DNA from: Euptelea pleiosperma
Taxonomy: Eukaryota; Streptophyta; Magnoliopsida; Ranunculales; Eupteleaceae
Length of the DNA: 64,000 bases
Reading direction: 5' to 3'
Assembly (NCBI GenBank): GCA_035048495.1
Contig: CM068553.1
Location: 24,243,190-24,307,189, forward strand
Shown: piece after piece, positions 24,401 through 36,400 of the stretch
Layout: each line of letters begins with the position of its first letter
How positions within the stretch are numbered: the stretch's first letter is position 1
The notes under the pieces: model-generated
The model's input: the letters and a program-made list of their open reading frames with translations, nothing else
Told to the model about the DNA's origin: nothing
Database searches by the model: none
Position numbers and translations under genes: made by a program

Positions 24401-27400
24401 CAAATTTGTACACATATTGAATATCGTTTAGGGTGAAAATTCAAAATTTTGGGAAAACCTAAGTTCATTGATTTTCACCCAAAACATTCATGGTTGCACA
24501 TGAGTTAATTATATGTTGCATAACTTAGCCCAAGTCCTGAGTTCGAATCACCCCCTTGGCGGACACCCTTAAGGCTTTGGCCCAGCTTTCCTAGTATGTG
24601 TGGATGAGGGGGTTTGCACGTGCCCGAGGGATTTCATCGGTGCACTAAGAGGCCCGGATACCCTCGTACCAAAAGAAAACAAAAAAACTTAGCCTGATCT
24701 ACAGATTGGTTGGGTTAAATATTTTTTCCAAACAAATATTTTATTTATTTGTTCAGAAAATATTTAAAATTTTAGAAAATTAAGCAATGCTTGACAGTAA
24801 ATAGGTTTTCTAAAATTATACATAATATTAAAACATTAATGTCAGCGAATTAGGATACATTAATATCTTGATTTATGACTGCTTTTTCATTATTAATAAT
24901 AATTATTAAATTATAAATTATTAAATTTTCATAAAAAAATATTAAAACATTAAGGAAAGCCTAATGCATCGAATCCATGTTCATAGAGTACCAATACTAT
25001 CAAGTCCTAGCCACGATGAGGATGATGGTGGCCGAAGGTCTATGTGGTTGTGACCATTCTACTTTGTATAATTGTCTATTTGAAGACATTTGGATGTAAT
25101 TAACTTAATTTGAGTTTATTTGATGATTATAATCATTTTCATTTGTCTTTATTGCTAATTTTTTGGTTGTATGACAGTATGACTATCAGATACCTACCTC
25201 ATAATATTGCAGACCGCTATGGTCATTCATTTCCACACTACATATGGTTCTATATTAAGCTTTGATAACTTATGAGTGTGTTTTTATGCTTGTTTAATCA
25301 TTTTCTAAACTTTCCACAAAAATGTCCACTATCTATATCATTTCCACGAAAAATGTATTATATCCACACTAGTCGAAATATTTCCAATTGGGTCGAAATA
25401 AACCTCGAAACCAAAATTAATTTCCTTGAGCCTAACCAATAAACTAGGTAATGGGTTAGGGCTTAAAATAACTTAAGCCCTCAACAATTAATGATCTTGT
25501 GCCCAATAGTTAATGTTTTAAAGCCCAAGAGATAGGTTGGCTTCAACCTTGAGATAACTCTACAGCTAGGGCTTTGGGAAAGAAACCCTACTCATTGGTT
25601 GCTTGAATGTTGTGCACAGCTGGCTATCAAAGAGACTTGAATGACTTACTTGAATACAATGAGAAGTCTAGTGGCATTTATTCCTCCAAAGAAGGTCTCT
25701 AACGATGATTTCAATGACCAAGAAATGGCTGAAATGGATTGAATTCCAGCAATGAAGAGGTGCAAACTATGACAAATTGAAGGGAACACTTGGTATTTGC
25801 CCTGATGCCAAAATTGATGCAACACCACAGGTTTTGCAGAGATCAACCAAAACTCAGAAATTAAAAAAACTCTCTTAAATCTTAATTTAAACAATAATTG
25901 AACTGAAAACAATCAACTCCAAAGCTACTTTCTTTGTTTTAGTACACCTCTCATATTTATAAACTTCTTTTCCTATCATAAGCAAAGCCCAAATCAAACT
26001 AAAACTCTTTTTCAAACTCTATCTAAAAAATCAAATAACCTAAAAAGTCCTAATCACACTTAAACTGAAATAACATAGAAACTGAACCCTAATCATGGTT
26101 GAAAAAGAACACTTCATTTGTTGGAATGGACTAGCTTCCTCTAATTAAAACAAGGCCTCTTTTGGGGTGGATGTCATGGCAGATGCTCCGACATCAACAT
26201 ACCCAAGTAACATAACATATTTCATTTTGGGTTTCCATGCATTGCCTGCTATGGGTTGACTGCTTTCAAGTATTGGACAAAGAGAATGATTAATGGTAGC
26301 TCAAAGAAGCTCAGAAGCCATTAACAAGTTCAATAAAAGTAAGAAAAATTGGATGGTGTCAAAAAAATTTTGAATTATTAGTATGCTGAAAGTGATGGTT
26401 TGGTTTACCTATTATTAAAAGGAACTTCATCTGGATTCGAATCCTACTGAGAGGTCCACTAGAGATCAAAAATTGTTGAAGCTAAAGACACTTTTTTTTA
26501 TGAGTAAGCTAAAGACACTTTGACAATCAAGTCAGCATGTGAGATGTTTTTTCATTCTAAAATAAACGTAGGGTACAAATTCACATAGTTTCCTGTAGAA
26601 GCATGAAACAAATAAACCATACATGGTAAAGATTTGCAAGACTAACCTGAGTCACAAACTTCTGCCACTTCTTTGACTTATCCTTGAAATATTGTGCACA
26701 GTTCACACCACTAGAGTCTTCACCAAGTTTGCAAGCATCAAGATTTTGTCCATTATTCCTTCCATTTTCCGATAATCGCATAGCTTCAATGATTGCTCGC
26801 CTCTGTTGTCCATGCCCATATATTAGGAATTCAGATGTGCGTCCAAGTCTGTAATATACAATAAAACATTAGTATTTACATAGTTACATAGATTACATAA
26901 GATATCCAAACAGTATGAACTGAAACAGCGATTAAGGAGTTAGTAGAGTAGAAAAAAATAACAATAAGAAAAATGGATGAAAAAGAGAGAAGGAAAATAA
27001 AGCAAGAGATAAGGTATCGAGAGTGTCTAAGTGGACAACCATTTTTTCCACCTATAGATTTTTCTGCATAAAGCTCAAACACTAAATACACATTAGTTTT
27101 TTTTTTTGTAAGTACTTAATACACATTAGTTATCATCATCACTGTCATCATCATAAGCCTTATCCCAACAATGTGGGTCAGCTACATGAATCATGTTATT
27201 CCATTCAATTTTGTCTAAAGTCATTTCTTCAAATAAGGCAATTTTCTTAAAATTTCTTATTAAAACCTCAACCATGTCAGTTTTGGCCTTCCTCTTGCCC
27301 TTTTAGACCCCTTAACTTGCACATTCCTCCTTACTGGTGTTGTCGTTGATCTTTGTTCTACATTACCAACCATCTCAATCGAATTTCCCTCATTTTGTCA

Positions 27401-30400
27401 CCTATTGAGGTATAGTCCTATATTTTCATTGTTCAATTCTAATTTTGTCTTCCTAATCTTTCCACACACTTGTCTAGACTACAATCATTTTATACACCTG
27501 TTATATCTTGATTGCCCAATAGTCTACTCCATAAAGCATTGGCAATCTTATTGTCGTCTTATAGAATTTTCCTTTTAGTTCGATACTTCGATTGGTATGC
27601 GAACATCAACTACCATTCTGGAAGCACATCTCCACTTTAGCCATCCAGCTCTAATTCAATAGGTTGTTTGGAAAGAAAGATAAAGAAGAAGATATTGCGA
27701 GGGTGGTGTTGAGAGTAAAGGCCTTTTTGAATCTTTGGTCTTCTTACTCTCTCGAGTTTAGAGGATATTTTTTCGATTCTTTGTGTTTAAATGAGAAGTT
27801 TGTTCATGCATCTGCCCCCTCTTGAGTTCTTGCTAGTTTCTTTTTGTAGTCCTGTCAAGGACTTGGTTGTTTTCCGTTGGGTTTTCCCCTTCTTAATCAT
27901 ACTTTATACTTATCAAAATAATAATGATAATAAAATCAAGATAGCGAAATTGGTCACTTCGAGGTATCTCGTTGGCAGAAATGGGGCAAACCAGCTTGGG
28001 CCAATCAAGTCTTCGAAGCTCCTGCACAATCGTCTATTAATCATACTACTGCTATTAGGAACGTGAATTCAACCCCTATGTAGGTTTATCGTGAAGAGTA
28101 TGCATCTCCTTCAAGAGCTTCAATCTCTTAAAGCTAGCCTCTCTACTCCTACAGCGACTATGGCCAACTCAGGTACTCCTACATGTTTGCTAGTCAAGAA
28201 ATCCTCCTCTGGGTCATTGACTGTAAATATGACTGGTGATATTCGCTTAAAAATGTTTATTTTAAACCATTATCCTTTTAACGTTATCTCACTCTCCTAT
28301 GTAAAACTTTCATTTTTATCAACTTTTCTACGTGAGAATTTCCTCCATTGTGTAGAACACACTTTTCTAGACAAAATAGGCTATTTACATAGATTAAACA
28401 CATTCTCGGAAGTCTAGATATTAAGCCGTTTTGATTAAGTCTCATTGCGTGCTTTTTCTATCGTAGGGACACCTATCGGGCGATTCTGATAGATTGCGAG
28501 CCCACAATCAACCTCTAAAACCTATGATCAAAGCTTAAAGAGCCAACATGTTGAGGACAAGAAGATATAGAGCGAGTGCAAGCTGAGTCAGAGGATCCAA
28601 GAACCAGAGAGAACACCAAGAGAGGAGAAGAGTCAAACCCCGAGAGAAGAGACTAAGGAGATTAAAGCATAAACAACTAACACAAGATGAAGGCTTGCTC
28701 AGTTGATAAAGCTTACAGAAGACCAAGTCAAAGACCAAGGGTCAAGACCCTTTGCTAGTATTTTCTCTTTGTTTTTCTCTTATTTTCTCTCTCCTGTCTT
28801 GAAACTTTCATTCTCTCTCTCCTCTCAATATCAACCATCCGATCCTCTCTCCTTTCACAATGACTCTACCCTACAGCTTACCATGGCCGATCTCCATCGT
28901 ACGATGATCCATTCGATCATCACCATCCGTTTCTACCGTCCGATCGCCAACAGATCATCTACCCAATCATTCATCTCACCCAAACAATCTCTTCTCCAAT
29001 CCTACGGTCACCAATCTAAAATGATGGACCACAAATGCATGGGTTAGATCAATGGGTTGGACTAGTGGACCTAAGGCATTGCCATGGTGGATTGAAATCT
29101 CGACCCACATGGATGATGATGTAGCAACAGAACATGAGCCGCACTTGTGGGGAGTTATGAATTAGAAACCTGGATACCTTGTGGGTAAGAGTGGGCCCAA
29201 AAATAGACTCACGTGGGCTGGATCATGAGTAGAAATCCGCAAGGTTTTGGGCCAAGATTGTGAGCCACGAGGTGGCCACATGGAAGAGAAGTGGTTTTGA
29301 AACTTGGTGTTAAAAATAGAATATTTTATAAAAAGAAAGAGATTTCCATGAAAATTGAAAGACTTCTTTGGGTTTTTAGAAAAGATGAATAAAAGGGATT
29401 TATTTATGAAAGAGAAAGGAAAGTTTTGAAAGATTGAAAGAAAGAAAGGTTTTAAAAAAAGAAATTTTTAAGAGATGGCTGAGGGTAACGTATGAGCCAT
29501 GAGGGCACATAGATGGACGGTGTGGCTCGAATGGGAGAGAATTTCCCACGTCCAACCTATAAAGGGGAAAGTTCTCATAACCGACCTCTCTCTCACCTTA
29601 CCCCATCTCACAACCGAACCCTACTCCCTCTTCTTTTTCTCAACCCTTCAACCCTAATCTCCGAGGCTCTTTCCCTCTCTCCCTTCTCTTTGTCCTCTCT
29701 CAATCTCTTGATCGTGGCGGCTCCAAGGAAGGCACTCTCTCCTCCTTGGTTCATTCTCCATTGCCGCCTGGTGCTACTCAAGACCAAGGATTTAAATTTC
29801 GGTCGAAACAGGTTTCGGTGGTTACCAAAATTTAGCTTTCTAGACCGAAATTTAGCGACATTTGAAAATATCATCCAAAATTTCAGTTTTCGACCTCACC
29901 GAAATTGCTACCGAAACCGAAATTTAAATCCTTGCTCAAGACGCACCCTTGCTGCCCTTGCTGCCAGCACCCTGCTACCCTTGCTTCACTGTTGGACATC
30001 CCCCTTCACTTCCCGTCAATGATTTGGACACCTCTCTCCACCGGACTTGCAGTCAACAAGGACAGCAACCTTGTTGTCCTCTCCACCTGAGCACACCACC
30101 ACATCTCAGCCTCTCCCACTCTCTTAAATCACCGTCTTCCTCTCCTTAGAGCCAACCGAACCAGCAACCTTGTTGGACCTGCAGAAGTGCAGCAACTCTT
30201 ATTCCACCTGCTGCTTCCATTAACGCCACCACCCTGTTGTCCACCATTAACTCCGGCGAATCCCGAAGTTGCTGCCTCCTCCTAACGGTGCCGCACTCAA
30301 CAAACTGCTGTCACCTTCTCCTCTCATAGCCGCCACACAGTCTTCATCGTCCACGTGCTACACTTCCTCGCCATGGCTATACCTTCATCTCTCCATGCAC

Positions 30401-33400
30401 CAGAAAGCTACCCCTTCTCCTAAGCATGGCCGAACACCACCATAGTCATCCATGGCCGCATCACCCAAGATCCATCACTATCCCCTTGTGCACCACCATG
30501 GCCGATCATAGGCCAACCCATTGTCCGATAAGTGTTGGAAGGTAATCTTTCACTCTTTTTCTCTCTCTTTCTCCCTCTAGGTTTATTTTCTCTCATTCTA
30601 TATTTCTCTCTCTAGTATTCTCTCTTAGGGTTCTCAACTTTCTCTCTCTAGGTTTCACAACTTTCTCTCTCTATCTCTACCCTTCTTTTGTCTAAGTTTT
30701 TATTGCTTTCTAGATTTTTTTAAATTAAGTTTGATTTTTGTAAGAACTAGTTTAAATTAATAAAGTTGTTATTTTTGCATTTCTTAGTTTGTTTTTGTGT
30801 TTCTTTATTGTTTGTGGCACATTCTCTCTCTGGAATCTTCAAAATCATGTTTTGAAAATCACTTCACCATTCTCATCTCACCAGCATTTCGGGAGATTTT
30901 CTGTTAGCTTTGTTCAACTATTGCGCTCACCCCTAACAACCGAGTGCGGATCGACATCCAACACGAACCAACTATGCAGAAATGTTAATTTTGCAGATAA
31001 AAGTGAACTGGATAAATAAAAAATGTGTTGATTCAAGGGTTTCCGTCCAACGACCGGAAAAACCCCAAAATCAACTGGTATCTCATCTTGTTTTTCCACT
31101 TTTAAACCTTTTTCTTCAAAAGTTGTATTGGCTGATGGGTCCACACGTTGTGTTGAGGGCAATGGTGATCTTCATCCCACATCCTCCATATCCATATCTT
31201 CTACTCTTTATGCTCCTCATCTTCTTTTTAATCTTTTATCTGTCAATGAACTAACCAAATCTCTTCAATGTTCCATAACCTGTACTCTTAAATCTTGTAT
31301 TTTTCAAGATCTCAACACGAAGAAAGTGATTGGTTCCATTATCAATGGTATTGTCAACTGGGTCATCCATCTATCTCTAAGTTGCGCAACTTATCCCTAA
31401 ATTGAGTCTTATTTCTGTTATAGAATGTGAAGCTTGCCAACTGGGCAAACAGCATCGTAGCTCTTTTCCTTCTCGCATTGATAGTCGTTCTTCGAGTCCT
31501 TTCGAAGTTGTCCATACGGACATTTGGGGTTCTACTCGAGTCCATAGTCTAGGTGGTTTTGTCTATTTCGTTGTTTTTGTTGATGATTTCTCTATGATGA
31601 TGTGGAGGGTCGAAACTGGTTTGTCGTCCGATCTCTGATCCTCCCTCCACAAGCAATCAACATGATAGTTTAATCAAATAATAAGCATAATCAACTTAAA
31701 GGCGATAAATCAAAAGAAACACAAACGCAATACGTACGTGGTTCGTCGCCGGTCTCTTGCCGGTGACTACGTCCACAGGAAGCCGATCTCCAGCCAATCT
31801 TCATTATAGAAATTCATCGTTTACAATCTCTCTCTCTAGCTTCTCTCTCTACATACATCTTCCTCTCTCTAGCTTCTTGACGCAGGATGATGAGAACTAG
31901 CCTTCGACTTCGCACCGAATTAGCTTGGCTTCGCACCAAGAGAGGATGGCTTCACACCACAAAAGAGAGTATCTGCCGTTTGAAACTGGGGCCGCCGTCT
32001 CAAACGCATGTAGGGGATAGATGCGCTTCATTTCAGCACTCCCCCGTGTTTCGTTATTTGCCCCTCTTTCGTATCTTCCACGCTGTCAGTTATATAGGTA
32101 GGGGGTTCGTAGTTCCCATTGCTTCGGAGCAAAATTGGGGGCAGGTACAAGGCCAAAGACGAACGAATGGCTACCCACCTTGACCAGATCAAGGGCCTCT
32201 CTACCCACTTCCAACAGTTCAGGATATTCCAGCTTCCCCGACTTGACAATAGGCACGCCGATGCCTTTGCCTACGTGGCCTCCATGTTGGGAACTAATGA
32301 AGCTCGGAGTATCGAATGGGAATGGGGGTTTAGGGATCAATTGCTAGCCGATCATGACAGGAGATGGGTGGTTAATGGATTTGATGAGGATTCGTCAAAT
32401 TTCGTTCGTTTACATTCTGAATCCATTAATAATATATATATATATATTAATTATATATATAATAATATATTATTTTCTTATGAAATGTTTTGTTTATTAG
32501 CGTTGATAGCTCTCTTCTTTAAAGCTTATGCCGTAGAAGCTGACATCAGGTGGCGTTTTATCTGCATCTTCTGACAAGGGATTGGCTAAGATTTTAGATT
32601 TGCTTTTGTCTCTCCCATTTCTGTGACCAAAATCGCTTTGACTTATTCAACTAGACGGGGAAGGTCTGTCCCTTCTCTACTGGAAGAAAGTAGATGATCA
32701 CATAGGGCGAATGAATCAAAGAAAGGGAAACTTCTCCATCCAGAAAACGGAGTGAATTCTTGAATCTTTGAATAGAGAGCCCCATTGATTGGTTTCCTTA
32801 TCAATGGTATTGTTGACTGGGTCATCCATCTATCTCTAAGTTGCGCAACTTATCCCTAAATTGAGTCTTATTTCTGTTATAGAATGTGAAGCTTGCCAAC
32901 TGGGCAAACATCATTGTAGCTCTTTTCCTTCTCGCATTGATAGTCGTTCTTCGAGTCCTTTTGAAGTTGTCCATACGGACATTTGGGTTCTACTCAAGTC
33001 CATAGTCTAGGTGGTTTGGTCTATTTCATTGTTTTTGTTGATGATTTCTCTATGATGATGTGGAGGGTCGAAATAGGTTTGTCGTCCGATCTCTGCTCCT
33101 CCCTCCACAAGCAATCAACATGATAGTTTAATCAAATAATAAACATAATCAACTTAAAGGCGATAAATCAAAAGAAACACAAACGCAACACGTACGTGGT
33201 TCGTCACCGGTCTCTTGCCGGCAACTACGTCCACAGGAAGCCGATCTCCGGCCAATCTTCATTATAGAAATTCATCGTTTACAATCTCTCTCTAACTTCT
33301 CTCTCTACATACATCTTCCTCTCTCTAGCTTCTTGACGCAGGATGATGAGAACTAGCCTTCGGCTTCGCACCGAATTAGCTTGGCTTCGCACCAAAAGAG

Positions 33401-36400
33401 GATGGCTTCACACCACAAGAGAGATTTCTTAAAGAGATTTCTATTTTTTCATTCATAATTTTTCATCCTTAAAATCAAATGGTACATCACATTTTATAGA
33501 CTCCCTACTTAAACTTTCCTAATTCTAATCTAATTGAAATTAGAAACTCCTAATACAAGTCAACTATTGCGATCAATAATAAAATCCTAATTGGAAACAA
33601 AATCTCAAATGAAAATACTAGTTAAATTAAAACAAATCTTCGTGGGGTCTACTAAAAATAGTAAAATCAAAATTTACGATAAATAGTAAATTCAGGATTT
33701 ACTATAAATAGTAAAAACGAGATTTACTATAAATAGTAATTTCAGGATTTACTATAAATAGTAAAAACATGAATTACTATAAATAATAAATAGGATCCAC
33801 TTGATTAGGCATTGATTCGGTGTAGCGCGGATGATCGTAGTAAAATGCTCCCGCATCAAACCCTCCTGGTTGAAAAGAATTCGACCTCGAATTCAAGTTG
33901 AGATATTACAATTGGCTTTTCCAGCGAAAGAGATATTTGGAGTACTTTCCCTTCAGTTTCTTCTTTTGCATCTTTAACAGGTGTAAATTTTCTTAAACAT
34001 GGTCTATGTCCTCAACTTTGGCCTTCTTTGATAAGAAATCCTTGCTTGTTCCATCTGCTTTATTTTCAGCTCGGCTCTAAAACAGAAGAAATATCTGATT
34101 TCGGATCTAGATCTTCTATACTATTTGGGCCATCTTCAGCTGGAGCGTCTGAACCAGGGAATCATCATTTTCATTCTCCATAACAACATGTGGATCAATA
34201 TGATTATCCTCCATCTTTTCGTCTGATACAACTATAGGAGCTTCAGGATTAGCTAATTCCTCAGTTTTGGCTTTTTCTTCCTCGTCGATTTTTTCATTTT
34301 CCTTAGATGGAAAAACACCCTCTTGTTCAATGGCTTTTATTTCTTTGCTTATTTTTCTTCTTGACTTGCCTTGAGACCTCTTTAGGGGGTTTTTTGCTGT
34401 GAAACCTTCTAATAGCTTGCCAGGAAGAGGTGGAAAAGCCGGTGGTGGTGGTGGTAGTGACTTTCCAAAACAGTAGTTGCTGATTAGAATTCTGGCGGAG
34501 ATCCTTGCTTCTAGTTTGCTCTCAATACGATTTATCTGGTCACTTAGTCCGCTCTCAAAACGATTTATCACATAGTTTAGTTTAGCTAACACGGCTACCA
34601 AAGATTGCAAACCAATATGAGACATTTTCGATCAGGAGTTTCAAACTAGGCTCTGATACCAAATTTGACGCAGGATTATGAGAATTAGCCTTCGGCTTCG
34701 CACCAAATTAGCTTGGCTTCGCACCAAGAGAGGATGGCTTCACACCACAAGAGAGATTTCTCAAAGAGATTTCTATTTTTTCATTCATAATTTTCCATCC
34801 TTAAAATCAAAGGGTACATCACCTTTTATAAACTCCCTACTTTAACTTTCATAATTCTAATCTAATTGAAATTAGAAACTCCTAATACATGTCAACTATT
34901 GCGATCAATAATAAAATCCTAATTGGAAACAAAATCTCAATTGAAAATACTAGTTAAATTAAAACAAATCTTCGTGGGGTCCACTAAAAATAGTAAAATC
35001 AAAATTTACTATAAATAGTAAAAACGAGATTTACTATAAATAGTAATTTCGGGATTTACTATAAATAGTAAAAACGTGAATTACTATAAATAATAAATAA
35101 GATCCACTTGATTAGGCATTGATTCGGTGTAGCGCGGATGATCATAGTACAATGCTCCCGCATCACTTCTCTCTCTACATACATCTTCCTCTATCTAGCT
35201 TCCTCCACCAAAAACCGATCTCTTCTCCTTCAACACACCCTTTCCTTTATAGGGTTCCTCATGCGACATTTGTCGACGCATGATGAATTTTTAGGGTTTA
35301 GGGTAGCGATATAGTGCTTCGCAGTGTATAGCTCCCGATATAATGATATTTGTCATTTTATATACCCACAATAGCCCCCTCTCAAAGGTGGAGCTCGACC
35401 CAAAGTGATGGTCCACCTCCGAGAGAAAATAAATCAGTACTCGATCTCCTTTGTCTTCGTCATAATCAAGAATGATATCATATCTGAAATGATAGCTGAT
35501 GTCTGAAAATAATACTGTGATAACCGATATACAAGAATAACGCCATAACTGGGATAGCCGATATTTGAGAATAACGCCATAACTGCGATAGCCAATATCT
35601 GAGAATAATGACATAACTGCGATAGTCGATATCTGAGAATAATATTGCGATAGCCGGTATATGAGAATAACATCCTAACTGCGATAGTCGATATCTGAGA
35701 ATAATACTGTGATAACAGACATCCGAGAATAACGCCATACTCAAGAAAGATAAACAAGAATAATAATGTGATAGTTCAATATCTAAAAATAATACTGCAA
35801 TAGCCAAGTCTGACTCCTTTGCTGGAAGTGGATAGGCGTTCAAACTTCAAGCCGAGTCCGACTCCCATTTCTGGAAGTGGATCGGTAACTTCAAGCCGAG
35901 TCCAACTCCCATTTCTGAAAGTGGATCGATAACTTCCAGCTGAGTCCGACTCCCATTTTCTGGAAGTGGATCGGTAACTTCAAGCCGAATCCGACTCCCA
36001 TTTCTAGAAGTGGATCGGTAACTTCACTTCAAGCCGAGTCCAACTCCCATTTCTGAAAGTGGATCGATAACTTCAAGCCGAGTCCGACTTCATCACTAGA
36101 AGTGGACCGGTGACCAAGTCTGACTTCATCACTAGAAGTGGACTGGTGTATCTCGGCTGGGACTTTCTCGCCAAGCGCAATCCCTTTAACTAAGATTGGC
36201 TGGACTTCGATCTTCAATGGTCGAGCATGATTTCCTCTCTAAAGATGGCTGGCATACTTCAATATATTTCATATGCTTCAATATACTTCAATATATTTAA
36301 CATGCTTCAATATACTAACATGTTTCAATATACTAACATGTTTCAATACATTAATATGCTAGAAATATAATGCAATTTCACTTAATCAATGTCTCATGGT

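Larger units (their letters stand above)
21545..26196 (-). mobile_element. Decayed Ty3/gypsy-like element in helicase intron 5
   Basis: Two related LTR-like segments flank it: 25612-26196 and a truncated one at 21545-21782. They share CCTAAAAAGTCCTAATC, GGTTGAAAA.., TTGGAATATG/ATGG.. and (C)TTTTGGGGTGGA stretches, and plus-strand ends reading GCTCCGACATCA and ACTCCAGCATCA. On the minus strand, which inverts these to a TGATG start, the order fits 5' LTR, internal, 3' LTR. A gag remnant lies between. No RT or integrase is seen, so most of pol is deleted. TSD and primer site not resolved. Confidence 0.55.
31329..33425 (+). repeat. About 640-bp direct duplication of nested TE junctions
   Basis: 31329-31969 and 32787-33425 are near-identical, with a few percent difference. 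Each contains Copia integrase, TSD GATGA, the first 275 bp or so of the outer LTR, CTTCT, and the start of the inner element's LTR (TGACGCAGG at 31878 and 33334). The copy therefore arose after both insertions. The 817 bp between them (31970-32786) is unrelated filler. Confidence 0.9.
33334..35165 (-). mobile_element. 1.8-kb non-autonomous LTR retrotransposon, TSD CTTCT
   Basis: Minus-strand element with 5' LTR 35165-34666 (500 bp, starts TGATGCGGGAGC, ends CTGCGTCA). Primer site TGGTATCAGAGCC is at 34661-34649, four bases inside. The short internal domain has one ORF, and the 3' LTR is 33858-33334 (525 bp) after a purine stretch ACCAGGAGGGTT. TSD CTTCT at 33329-33333 and 35166-35170. It sits inside the 3' LTR of the LARD-like element. 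It has no enzymes; the LTR start and leader resemble chromovirus-type gypsy, the probable helper, but this is inference. Confidence 0.92.

Noticed and set aside
24512..24692. tRNA gene at the B-box-like motif
   Set aside because: No cloverleaf or A box; a SINE-like remnant is the better reading.
29513..30022. 169-codon plus-strand frame as a gene
   Set aside because: It runs through the hAT MITE and an LTR-like CT-rich leader; coding is not supported.
32570..32786. Organelle DNA insertion
   Set aside because: Composition suggests it, but no plastid or mitochondrial gene was recognised; only a search could decide.
35478..35843. Overlapping minus-strand frames rich in Tyr/Ser/Ile
   Set aside because: Produced by the 34-bp tandem array in the LARD-like element, not a protein gene.
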